A DNA stretch of 64,000 bases from Chondrinema litorale (lineage in GTDB: Bacteria; Bacteroidota; Bacteroidia; Cytophagales; Flammeovirgaceae): assembly GCF_026250525.1 (NCBI RefSeq), contig NZ_CP111043.1, positions 2,035,421-2,099,420 on the forward strand. The letters are read 5' to 3'. The notes under the pieces are model-generated. The model made no database searches and had not been told where the DNA came from. It worked only from the letters and a program-made list of their open reading frames with translations. This document shows, piece after piece, positions 55,624-64,000 of the stretch (positions are counted from its first letter, which is position 1; each line of letters opens with the position of its first letter). The position numbers and the translations under genes were made by a program.

Positions 55624-57318
55624 ATGCTCAAACGCATAAAAAATATTCTGATTCTTTCTAGTACTTTTTTAGTAGTATTTCTAACTGTTCAGCTAGTCAC
55701 AGTTTATATAAATGGTTTATCTGCTCAAGTACCTCCCAAAAGAGAATTTCGAGCTATTTGGATTACTACTTTAAATAATTCCGATTGGCCATCAAAAAAA
55801 GGACTCCCTGTTGAAGAACAGAAAAAAGAATTTATTACTATTCTAGATCAATGCGCTAAGAGCAATATCAATGCAGTTATTGTTCAAATAAGACCATCTG
55901 GAGATGCATTTTACAAAAGTAACTTCGAGCCTTGGTCTGAATGGTTAATGGGCAAACAAGGCATGTCGCCGCCAAGTGGCTACGATCCTCTTGAGTTTAT
56001 GATCCAAGAAGCTCACAAAAGACAAATTGAACTCCACGCTTGGATGAACCCTCTTCGTGCAGTATACAACCGCTATAGTGATGTTCATGAAAAACATGTT
56101 TCTAAAGTCAACCCACAATGGTTTTTTAAATATGGAGGCACAACTTTCTTTAATCCAGGTATACCAGAAGTAAGAGATTATATATGCAAAGTTGTATTTG
56201 ATGTTGCTAGCAGATATGATATAGATGGGATTCATTTTGACGATTATTTTTATCCATACCCTAATTCAGATGAAAAACTAAAAGACGACAACACTTTCTG
56301 GAAATATCGCAACGGTATTCGTGATAAAAGTGAGTGGAGAAGAGAGAATGTTAATAATCTGATAGAAACAATCCATGAAGGATTAAGTGCTATTCGTCCA
56401 GAGTTAAAGTTTGGGATTAGTCCTTCTGCTGTATGGAGAAATATTTACGATAGTCCATTAGGCTCCTATACAAGGGCAGGAGTAGCTAGTTATGATCACT
56501 TGCATGCAGATATAAGACTTTGGCTAGAAAAAGGATGGATAGATTACGTAATTCCACAAATATATTTTAGTACCGAACATAAGCATGCAAACTATCGCAC
56601 ACTTGTAAGATGGTGGAATAGAAACACATTTAACAGGCACTTATACATTGGGCAAGCTGCTTATAAAATTTATTGGGATAGAGATAAAACTTGGTATAGC
56701 AAGCAAGAAATGCCTAAACAGCTTTCTTATAACAGAAGTCTGAATCAAGTTAAAGGAAGTGTATTTTTTAGAGCAAATAGTTTTATGCGTAATAGAGGAA
56801 ACTTTAGAGATTCTTTAGAAACTAATTGGTATAAATATCCTTCTATTACTCCTCCGATGCCGTGGAAAGATGATGTACCTCCAAGAAAACCCGATAATTT
56901 TAAAGTAACGTTACAAAATAATGGCATGCAGTTAAGCTGGGAAAAGCCAGCTCCAGCTCAAGATAATGACAATGCTATTAGATATATACTTTATAAATTA
57001 CCAATAGATAGCCATCCTGATGTGATTGAAAATCCTCAAAACATATTAGCTATATTAGATGGAGAGCACTTTACATTTACAGATACCGCTGCAAATAGCT
57101 ACGAGACCCACGAATATTTAATTACTTCATTAGACAAATTAAATAATGAAAGTGCTCCTGCCAAACCTCAAATAGAACCGCTATTAGTTTTGGATAAATT
57201 TAGCTTTAAAGAATTCAGATATTATTACAGGTTCTTTGAAAATGGTATTTCTAATCATTTCGGTTGGTTAAAACAGGTAGAAAATACCGTTGCAGAAGGA
57301 ATTGAAACAGGAAGGTAG
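55624..57318 (+). CDS. GHL10-type (DUF187) glycoside-hydrolase-like protein
   Basis: The 564-residue exported protein has a signal or anchor (residues about 7-33). The N-terminal domain (about 40-370) is the glycosyl-hydrolase-like 10 family TIM barrel: FRAIWITTLNNSDWP, HAWMNPLRAVY, YDIDGIHFDDYFYPY (acid pair candidates) and GISPSAVW. A fibronectin-III-like domain (about 425-520) follows. Family members are thought to cleave or bind cell-wall or extracellular glycans, but activity is not established. Its stop codon is back-to-back with that of the next, converging gene. Confidence 0.85.
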   Translation: MLKRIKNILILSSTFLVVFLTVQLVTVYINGLSAQVPPKREFRAIWITTLNNSDWPSKKGLPVEEQKKEFITILDQCAKSNINAVIVQIRPSGDAFYKSNFEPWSEWLMGKQGMSPPSGYDPLEFMIQEAHKRQIELHAWMNPLRAVYNRYSDVHEKHVSKVNPQWFFKYGGTTFFNPGIPEVRDYICKVVFDVASRYDIDGIHFDDYFYPYPNSDEKLKDDNTFWKYRNGIRDKSEWRRENVNNLIETIHEGLSAIRPELKFGISPSAVWRNIYDSPLGSYTRAGVASYDHLHADIRLWLEKGWIDYVIPQIYFSTEHKHANYRTLVRWWNRNTFNRHLYIGQAAYKIYWDRDKTWYSKQEMPKQLSYNRSLNQVKGSVFFRANSFMRNRGNFRDSLETNWYKYPSITPPMPWKDDVPPRKPDNFKVTLQNNGMQLSWEKPAPAQDNDNAIRYILYKLPIDSHPDVIENPQNILAILDGEHFTFTDTAANSYETHEYLITSLDKLNNESAPAKPQIEPLLVLDKFSFKEFRYYYRFFENGISNHFGWLKQVENTVAEGIETGR

Positions 57319-60300
57319 TTAGAATAGGGCTGAAACTTGTAAGTTACCTATGTGAACTATGTTTCTTTCAGGAGATTTACGACCGTTATAAGAAGCTTGT
57401 ATTTGAAGGCCATTCTTCAATTTCTTGACAAAGTTTACTTGCCAAGTAAAGTTTTGACCATTTCTCAATCCCTCTAACATCTCATAACCTAAAGCAGAGT
57501 TTTCGTTTCCATTAAATGAAAACCTGCTTGCTTTTACACTAGCATTAATATTCTGTTGTTGCAATCCACTACTTCTCACAGCTAGCGACAACTCATGCAA
57601 TGTACCTTCATAATCAATTTCTTCTGTAGTATTTGGAGCCTCCTTTAGCTTATAATAGTAATATAATGTCAACTTTAGTTTTCTTCCTGGCTGCAAACCT
57701 ACCGATGGCTTAACGAAATACTGTGTTAAGTGATAATTCTGATTCAATAAAAAATCTGAAAAACTACTCTTTTCAGAAGTTCCTATCTCAAAGTTATGAG
57801 TTAAGCTACTATTTATATTATGCCGATAATCTAACTTAAGCTCTTGTACATCATTTCCTTCAAAGCCACCAGTTAAAAGTTGCTTACTATTGCTTTTAGT
57901 AAACTGAAGTTCTAATCCATAATTTGGGTTTTTCCGATTAAAGAAAATAGAAGTTCTGAGACTGGTATTTTTAGAAACAAGTACGCCTTCAGTCAAACTA
58001 CTTGCAAATGGAAACAATCTTTCGATAAAAGCATCTGCAGAAGTTCTATAAGCAGCATTTAAAACACTTGTAATTGAAAACTTTGATAACATCCTATTAA
58101 AACCTTCTTTACTTTGCCAGCTTGCAGGTGGAGTTATCTTTAACCTATGGCTAACATTACTAGCATAAACTTGAATATACTCAGAGGTGGGGGTGTAGAA
58201 TTTGGCGTAACTTCTTTCATCTGCCAAAATTGCCAAATAAAACTCATCAAGCTCTTGTATCCCATTTCCATTTTCGTCTCTCCAAGTATGTGTTCCTGTA
58301 CCATCATCTACTTTAACATAAACAAACTCTCTTTTTAACTCCCTGGCAGTAGATGTTGAAAAACCTAAATCAGAAAGAATGACACTTCTCAATAATTTCT
58401 GTCTCCAGTTAGCTTGCCCACTTAATGTATTTTCTGTATATGATGTAGTATTAGTTATAGTTTTTAAACTTCTAAAATACATAGACACATCAAACTGACT
58501 ATTTCTGCCATTTCTATTAATACTGGCAGAAACGGTTTCAGCTCTAGTTGAGGTACTATCTAAATTTGATAGTTTATCATCTTCTCTGTGATTATAAGAA
58601 ATATTATAGGTAACGTCACTATTATCTAAGTTCCTAACATAAAAAGTATGTGAAGTGAAGTTACCTACTTGATTACTTGTTACAGTAGATTCTGTTAAAT
58701 CGAAGTTATGCTCACTGCTCTCAAATTTATAACCCGGTTTTGCAAATGGTAATTGATAATTAATATCAGTAAGAATTTTTCTCCACTGAACTTTACTTCC
58801 TTCAAACACTGTATTTAATTGAAATAGTGAGGTATTAATTCCAAGTTTCTTTATTTGCTGTTTCCAATCGATTTGATTTTGCATACCTTTTAACCAATCT
58901 TCTCGCTTTCTAAACCCAAATTTGTAGGTTAATGAGTTTTGCTTTCCTTTAGTAATTCCCAAAGAAACTTGTGCTATATTATCGTCTATACCTGTTTGTT
59001 GAGTACTTGTAAAAACACCCCAGTTACGATCAAAAGTAACAGACCGGTATCGATCAATTTGATTAAAGTCTTTAGTTATTTTTTCAAGACTTATCTCTGA
59101 GTTCCACTCATAATCGCCAGTATAACCAATAGGTTTTCCTTTATTTTTATAGCCAATTTTTAATGCTTGTCCAGAGTTATCTTCATCATGTAAATCGGAA
59201 AGCAGGTTTAAATCTCTATTGGAAAATGCTGTTTCAGCAAATACATATTCATTTTTACTTAACTGAAATTTACTACCAACGCTCAGCATTTGTTTACTAT
59301 CTGGTGCCGCTATAACACTACCGGGTTCATAAGTGCCAGAAGGTATTCCATTTGTAGGAGCTATCCATTGATACTCTCTTCCATTTGTATTAGCACTGCC
59401 AATTACATAATTCCCTTGACCTTCGCCAACATAAACAAAACTAGGAGAAAATAAAGGAGAGTCTTCTTCTGATGCCCGCTCATAAATTGAATAAACTTGT
59501 TCACCGATTAATGTATCTTTTAGAATATAAAGAATTCGGTTTTCGTCATATTGGCTTACTGTATCTGGTACTACATTATAAAATATGTTGGATGTGCTAT
59601 CGCCAACTGCTGACAAAACATTGTAAGTATCTTGATTTAGTGTAAAACTGAGTGGATTGTTTTTACTATCTCCTTCGCGGTAAAAATCTGCATAAAAATG
59701 TAAGTTACCTGCTTGTTGCTGATGAGATGCTTTTGTTATTAGTCTGCTATAATTCTGAGTTGCATACTCAAACTCTATTCGAACTCTAGAATATTGAGTA
59801 ATGATGTTTTTTGCGGTAAATGTTATTTCAGCATTATTATAGTCTATAGTATAATCATTATATAAACCACGTTCCATTAATTGCTCATCCAAATATACTT
59901 TCTCTGAGCCTGCTATTATAATAATGTATTGCTCATTGTCTTCTCCTAAAATCTGATAAGGCCCTAAAACTCCTTCATCAACAGTTAAATATTGACTTGA
60001 AAATTTTCCTTTGGCAATGGCTAAACCAACTTCTGTCTTAAATGACCGCTTGTGAACTGTATCTGAATTATTAACTGAAAAACCCGCTCCAAGTACTTGC
60101 TTGTTGTACCTTAAATACTCATTTTCGTTATTTGTTAAAGTGATATCTCCGGCTTCAAGTTTTGCATTTTTATGCTTTAAAGCTAAATACACACGATCTA
60201 TATCTCGTATTTGTCTGGTATTACCCTCTGGCTGAAAAGGTACATTCTGGTCTGAAAAAACAGCTTCAATTTCAACATCATCTGTTAAATTACCTTCTAA

Positions 60301-60825
60301 TTGAAGATTCAATGCTGCATTTACCGTTACATCTTGTGTATTCCCAAAAGACATTCCTCTGGTAAAACTACCTTGCTTTCTAATCTCAGGAGTATCAAAA
60401 ATAGACTCTTTCTGTTCTGAAAAACTACTTACTTCGGCTTCTAATTCCTGATAAGTATTCTTAAAAAAACCTGTATCGTAAGCTTGTTGAGAACGGTGAA
60501 AATACTTTTCGGAAAAATTTATGGGAAATACTGTAAAACAAATCAAGAGTGAATCTGACTTTTCTATTTCTTGATTACCGTCGTATTCAATATAAACAAG
60601 ATGCTCATCAAAACTATAAGATAGGGACTTTACTCCTAAAAATGTCTTTTCTACAGGAATATACCCTTTAACCTCTAAACTACCAGGAACTACAGAAAGT
60701 GAATCAGGCACAAAAATTTTCACGCCATTTTTTATCCAGATACATCTTTCATCGTCAGATTGAGCCAGTAATAATTGGGCTTGGAGTAAAAAAAATAATA
60801 TATAAAAAAAATTCAAGCGCTCCAT
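57319..60825 (-). CDS. Large outer-membrane protein of unknown function
   Basis: A 1168-residue protein with a signal peptide (about 1-22, ending LLLAQ) and a long region of amphipathic strands that suggests a large outer-membrane barrel. Characteristic stretches are SFTRGMSFGNTQDVTVNAAL, LQLEGNLTDDVEIEAVFSDQ and QPEGNTRQIRDIDRVYL (about 150-215), which I recognise as recurring in Bacteroidota proteins of this size, and a short calcium-site-like DENGNGIQELDE near 890. No assigned function. It is divergent from the OxyR-like gene. Confidence 0.75.
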   Translation of the reverse strand: MERLNFFYILFFLLQAQLLLAQSDDERCIWIKNGVKIFVPDSLSVVPGSLEVKGYIPVEKTFLGVKSLSYSFDEHLVYIEYDGNQEIEKSDSLLICFTVFPINFSEKYFHRSQQAYDTGFFKNTYQELEAEVSSFSEQKESIFDTPEIRKQGSFTRGMSFGNTQDVTVNAALNLQLEGNLTDDVEIEAVFSDQNVPFQPEGNTRQIRDIDRVYLALKHKNAKLEAGDITLTNNENEYLRYNKQVLGAGFSVNNSDTVHKRSFKTEVGLAIAKGKFSSQYLTVDEGVLGPYQILGEDNEQYIIIIAGSEKVYLDEQLMERGLYNDYTIDYNNAEITFTAKNIITQYSRVRIEFEYATQNYSRLITKASHQQQAGNLHFYADFYREGDSKNNPLSFTLNQDTYNVLSAVGDSTSNIFYNVVPDTVSQYDENRILYILKDTLIGEQVYSIYERASEEDSPLFSPSFVYVGEGQGNYVIGSANTNGREYQWIAPTNGIPSGTYEPGSVIAAPDSKQMLSVGSKFQLSKNEYVFAETAFSNRDLNLLSDLHDEDNSGQALKIGYKNKGKPIGYTGDYEWNSEISLEKITKDFNQIDRYRSVTFDRNWGVFTSTQQTGIDDNIAQVSLGITKGKQNSLTYKFGFRKREDWLKGMQNQIDWKQQIKKLGINTSLFQLNTVFEGSKVQWRKILTDINYQLPFAKPGYKFESSEHNFDLTESTVTSNQVGNFTSHTFYVRNLDNSDVTYNISYNHREDDKLSNLDSTSTRAETVSASINRNGRNSQFDVSMYFRSLKTITNTTSYTENTLSGQANWRQKLLRSVILSDLGFSTSTARELKREFVYVKVDDGTGTHTWRDENGNGIQELDEFYLAILADERSYAKFYTPTSEYIQVYASNVSHRLKITPPASWQSKEGFNRMLSKFSITSVLNAAYRTSADAFIERLFPFASSLTEGVLVSKNTSLRTSIFFNRKNPNYGLELQFTKSNSKQLLTGGFEGNDVQELKLDYRHNINSSLTHNFEIGTSEKSSFSDFLLNQNYHLTQYFVKPSVGLQPGRKLKLTLYYYYKLKEAPNTTEEIDYEGTLHELSLAVRSSGLQQQNINASVKASRFSFNGNENSALGYEMLEGLRNGQNFTWQVNFVKKLKNGLQIQASYNGRKSPERNIVHIGNLQVSALF

Positions 60826-60975
60826 GAGTCATAAAAACGACCATGGGCATACTCCATTTTATAGTTTCAGATTTTTATGAGCTAAAAAACTAAAAGGGTA
60901 ATTAAAACTTTTTTTCACTATTTTTAAAGTTACATTACTAGCACAGACTTGTCAAATTAATTAAATAACTATCTG

Positions 60976-61920
60976 ATGATTACACTCATACAGTTAGAGT
61001 ATGTGATTGCTGTTGATACTTACAGGCATTTTGCCAAAGCTGCTCAAAAGTGTTTTGTAACACAACCTACCTTGAGCATGCAGATTAAAAAGCTTGAAGA
61101 ACATCTTGGTATTATTATTTTTGATCGCAGTAAGCAACCTGTTATGCCTACTGATATTGGAAAGGAAATAATTGAACAATCGAGAATTATCTTAAGAGAA
61201 TCTGAGAAAATTCCGCAAATCATTAACTCTTTTGAAAACTTTGTAAGTGGCGAAGTTAAAATTGGAATTACTCCTACAATAGGCCCGTACCTTATACCAA
61301 AAATCACTGGGAGCTTTATGAAAAAGTATCCCGGAGTTAGCCTCTATTTTAAAGAATTGGTACCCGATCAACTCTTTGACGAAATTAAGAAAGATTTAAT
61401 AGACGGTGGTATTATTGCAACTCCTACAAAAGATGACAGCTTAGAAACTCGCTCACTTTTTTATGAAGAAATAATGATTTATGCGAACCCTTCACATCCC
61501 TTTTGCAATAAAGAATCAATTGATATTAAAGAGCTGGAAAATAGTAATTTATTAAATATTAAAGGGCTTAAAGAAGAAGTGTTGCAACTATTTACCTACC
61601 AAAACCAAAACGAATTATATCGCTCTGAAAAGAAAGTTTTATTAAAATATGAAAGTGGTTCATTAGAAGCACTTAAAAGAATGGTAGACAAGGAGGGAGG
61701 CTATACTTTTTTACCAGAACTAGCAATTAACCTTATTGAGAATGAGAAAAAAAATCAGTTAATTCGATTTAAGAGTTCAACTCCGTTGCGAGAAATAAAA
61801 ATGGTAAGCAATAAAATTTCAGCCAAAAGCAGATTGATTGATCTACTAGCCAAACATATTAAAAATTGCTTACCACCTCATTTATTACAAAAAGAAAGAG
61901 GACAATTAATTAAAACTTAA
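60976..61920 (+). CDS. LysR-family transcriptional regulator, OxyR-like
   Basis: A 314-residue LysR-type regulator. The winged helix-turn-helix at about 1-60 (FAKAAQKCFVTQPTLSMQIKKLEEHLG) and the start of the effector domain (GEVKIGITPTIGPYLIPKI) are closest to OxyR. In the region where OxyR carries its two redox cysteines (GHCLRDQ and FC in E. coli) this protein has NIKGLKEEVLQLF and no Cys. The only cysteines are 28, one in HPFCNKE and one in IKNCLPP. Peroxide sensing in the classical way is therefore unlikely. It is divergent from the large outer-membrane gene and converges with dxs, three bases apart. Confidence 0.85.
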   Translation: MITLIQLEYVIAVDTYRHFAKAAQKCFVTQPTLSMQIKKLEEHLGIIIFDRSKQPVMPTDIGKEIIEQSRIILRESEKIPQIINSFENFVSGEVKIGITPTIGPYLIPKITGSFMKKYPGVSLYFKELVPDQLFDEIKKDLIDGGIIATPTKDDSLETRSLFYEEIMIYANPSHPFCNKESIDIKELENSNLLNIKGLKEEVLQLFTYQNQNELYRSEKKVLLKYESGSLEALKRMVDKEGGYTFLPELAINLIENEKKNQLIRFKSSTPLREIKMVSNKISAKSRLIDLLAKHIKNCLPPHLLQKERGQLIKT

Positions 61921-61923
61921 TGC

Positions 61924-63843
61924 CTATTTGTATTGTAAAATATTTACCATTTCCATTATAGTTTTTTCGATTCCTTCTGGACTAAATCCTGAATAGTGTT
62001 GTAATTCGATCTGCTCACCTTGCTCGATTACTTCATCAGGAATTCCTAGTCTCTTAACTTGCGTGTCGTTGTAATTATGATCTGCCATAAACTCTAACAC
62101 AGCACTACCAAAGCCACCTTGTAAACAGCCATCTTCAATAGTAATTACTTTATTGAATTTGCTAAATACTTCGTGTAACATTTCTTCATCGAGAGGTTTT
62201 ACAAATCTCATATCATAATGAGCAACATCAATTCCTCTTAGTTCGAGTTTTTCAGCTACCTCTAAAGCGTAATTACCCACATGGCCAACAGTAAGTAAGG
62301 CTACATCTTTACCATCTTTAATCTTTCTACCAGTTCCAACTTCAATCTCTTTAAACGGTGTTTGCCAGTCTGGCATCATTCCTTGGCCTCTCGGGTATCT
62401 AATAGTAAAGGCTCCTTTTCTTGGCAATTGAGCTGTATACATTAGGTTACGTAACTCTACTTCGTTCATTGGAGCTGCTATTACCATGTTTGGCACACAA
62501 CGCATATATGCTAAGTCATAAGCTCCGTGGTGAGTTGCACCATCTGCACCGGCAAATCCTGCTCTATCTAAACAGAAAACCACATGTAAATTCTGTAAAC
62601 AAACATCATGTATTACCTGATCGAATGCTCTTTGCATAAAGGTAGAATATATGTTACAGAAAGGCACTAAACCTTGAGTAGCTAAACCAGCAGAAACTGT
62701 TACTGCATGCTGCTCTGCAATACCCACATCAAAAGCACGCTCAGGCATGGCTTTCATCATAATATTCATAGAAGAGCCAGAAGGCATTGCCGGAGTAATA
62801 CCAACAATCTTTTCATTCTTTCTAGCCAACTCTACGATAGTATTGCCAAATACATCTTGATATTTTGGAGCCTGTGGTTTGTCGTAAATTTTCTTTTTTA
62901 TTTCACCTGTTATCTTATCAAATTTACCTGGAGCATGCCATTTAGTTTGATCTTTTTCCGCAGGTGAGTAGCCTTTACCTTTAGTAGTGATGCAGTGCAA
63001 CAACTTAGGACCAGGAATATTTTTTAAATCTGTAAGTACACTCACCATGTGGTTGATATCATGACCATCTACTGGCCCGAAATATCTAAGGTTAAGCGCT
63101 TCAAATAAATTACTATGATTTAATAAAGTTGATTTTATTAAATGATCTATTCTTTGAACAATTTCTCTGGCACCTGGAGCTAGTTTTTCAATTTTACCAA
63201 AAAGCTTCCAAGCATCATCTTTAAATTTGTTATATATCTGAGAAGTAGTGATATCTGTAAGATAGTCTTTCAATGCACCCACATTCGGGTCAATTGCCAT
63301 ACAGTTATCATTAAGTACAATTATCAGATTAGTATCAGAAACGCCAGCATGATTCATTCCTTCGAAAGCTAAACCGGCTGTCATTGCTCCATCACCAATT
63401 ACTGCAATGTGTTGCCTGTCCATTTCGCCCTTTAACTTAGAGCCAATTGCCATACCCAAAGCTGCAGAGATCGAAGTAGAAGAGTGTCCAACACCAAAAG
63501 CATCGTATTCACTTTCAGCTCTTCTAGGGAAACCAGAAATACCTTCGTATCTACGGTTAGAATGGAACTTATCCATTCTGCCTGTAAGGATTTTATGGCC
63601 ATAAGCTTGGTGACCTACATCCCAAACTAATTGATCATAAGGAGTATTAAATACGTAGTGTAAAGCTACTGTCATTTCTACTACACCCAAACTTGCACCA
63701 AAATGCCCTCCGAAAACAGATACATTATCTATAATGTATTGTCTTAGTTCTTCACAAACTTTATAAAGTTGGGCTGCGTCAATTTTCTTAAGGTCTTCAG
63801 GACTCTTAATATTCTTTAGTAGTTCTCCCGGCTCAATCAGCAT
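61924..63843 (-). CDS. dxs: 1-deoxy-D-xylulose-5-phosphate synthase
   Basis: DXS condenses pyruvate and glyceraldehyde-3-phosphate with thiamine pyrophosphate in the first step of the MEP isoprenoid pathway. In 639 residues, HQAYGHKILTGR (about 78-89), GAMTAGLAFEGMNHAG (TPP/Mg region with GDGAMTAG, about 150-166) and the transketolase C-terminal motifs FDVGIAEQHAVT and GYPRGQG-type TIRYPRGQG are all present. Length is normal. A candidate -7 element TATTTTTG lies on the minus strand at 63897-63890. Confidence 0.96.
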   Translation of the reverse strand: MLIEPGELLKNIKSPEDLKKIDAAQLYKVCEELRQYIIDNVSVFGGHFGASLGVVEMTVALHYVFNTPYDQLVWDVGHQAYGHKILTGRMDKFHSNRRYEGISGFPRRAESEYDAFGVGHSSTSISAALGMAIGSKLKGEMDRQHIAVIGDGAMTAGLAFEGMNHAGVSDTNLIIVLNDNCMAIDPNVGALKDYLTDITTSQIYNKFKDDAWKLFGKIEKLAPGAREIVQRIDHLIKSTLLNHSNLFEALNLRYFGPVDGHDINHMVSVLTDLKNIPGPKLLHCITTKGKGYSPAEKDQTKWHAPGKFDKITGEIKKKIYDKPQAPKYQDVFGNTIVELARKNEKIVGITPAMPSGSSMNIMMKAMPERAFDVGIAEQHAVTVSAGLATQGLVPFCNIYSTFMQRAFDQVIHDVCLQNLHVVFCLDRAGFAGADGATHHGAYDLAYMRCVPNMVIAAPMNEVELRNLMYTAQLPRKGAFTIRYPRGQGMMPDWQTPFKEIEVGTGRKIKDGKDVALLTVGHVGNYALEVAEKLELRGIDVAHYDMRFVKPLDEEMLHEVFSKFNKVITIEDGCLQGGFGSAVLEFMADHNYNDTQVKRLGIPDEVIEQGEQIELQHYSGFSPEGIEKTIMEMVNILQYK

Positions 63844-63889
63844 AATTTTTTGTATTTTATCAGGGTGATGAAGTTTGCAACAAATTTCT

Positions 63890-63897
63890 CAAAAATA
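63890..63897 (-). promoter_or_regulatory. Candidate -7 element for dxs
   Basis: TATTTTTG on the minus strand matches TAnnTTTG exactly, 46 bases before the dxs start. No good TTG lies at the expected -33 distance, so confidence is low. Confidence 0.3.
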
Positions 63898-64000
63898 AGC
63901 ACAAGCTACAATAGAATAAATTTAATTTGCATTTTGATGAACTCTAAACCAGTCGTTTCAGATAAATGTTTGCTAGTTTCAGTTATAAAAAATTTAATTT

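Noticed and set aside
63937..64000. ATG-initiated frame open to the window end
   Set aside because: Only 21 codons are visible, and there is no recognisable signal, so a gene cannot be claimed.

Overview
The window is AT-rich DNA from a member of the Bacteroidota, most likely a gliding marine Cytophagales (inference). The evidence is a gldA-type gliding ABC ATPase, a protein with a type IX secretion (T9SS) C-terminal sorting domain, a TonB-dependent receptor with a carboxypeptidase-regulatory-like N-terminus, a SecA of 1124 residues with a Bacteroidota-type C-terminus, and DUF6452/DUF6048 and DUF4105 proteins. I see no rRNA, tRNA, CRISPR array, insertion sequence or prophage. Gene density is high, and several convergent pairs share bidirectional Rho-independent terminators.

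Layout: 1-8.5 kb holds the tail of an OsmC-like gene, a Tat-exported Gfo/Idh/MocA oxidoreductase, a Bacteroidota hypothetical, a short-form leuA, a TPP riboswitch in front of a TonB-dependent receptor (probable thiamine uptake), and a GT4 glycosyltransferase. 8.8-14.4 kb holds an M61 peptidase, a membrane-anchored hypothetical, folP-cdaA (folate synthesis and c-di-AMP synthesis), a RidA-family protein and a small lipoprotein. 14.5-21.5 kb is housekeeping on the minus strand: secA, a tyrosine-phosphatase-like gene and polA. 21.7-30.8 kb holds a protein made of a 16-residue glycine-rich repeat, a gluconokinase-type FGGY kinase, gldA, a DUF4105 (Lnb-like) membrane protein, an orphan moxR, rsmI, a TIGR02757/DUF2400 protein and a DoxX protein. 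30.8-35.5 kb holds a GAF/SpoIIE-type phosphatase, a DUF6452-DUF6048 overlapping pair and a PaaE-like flavodoxin/ferredoxin-type reductase.

The most unusual region is 35.6-53.9 kb. It starts with a fusion of a nucleotide-translocase-like membrane domain, HEAT repeats and a cyclic-nucleotide-binding-like domain. Then comes a tightly packed set: a protein with several TIR-like domains; a STAND NTPase (nSTAND1-like) with one membrane span, a coiled coil and WD40 repeats; an outer-membrane barrel with a helical periplasmic part; a seven-repeat lipoprotein probably on the surface; and a 2597-residue T9SS-secreted Ig/PKD adhesin. Gaps between the first four are 4 nt, an 8 nt overlap and 1 nt. My hypothesis is an envelope-spanning NLR-like signalling or conflict module, in which a cytoplasmic STAND/TIR machine is wired through a periplasmic WD40 propeller to outer-membrane and surface components.

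53.9-64 kb returns to core genes: pyrH-frr, a GHL10 glycoside-hydrolase-like protein, a 1168-residue outer-membrane protein of unknown function, an OxyR-like LysR regulator without the usual redox cysteines, and dxs.
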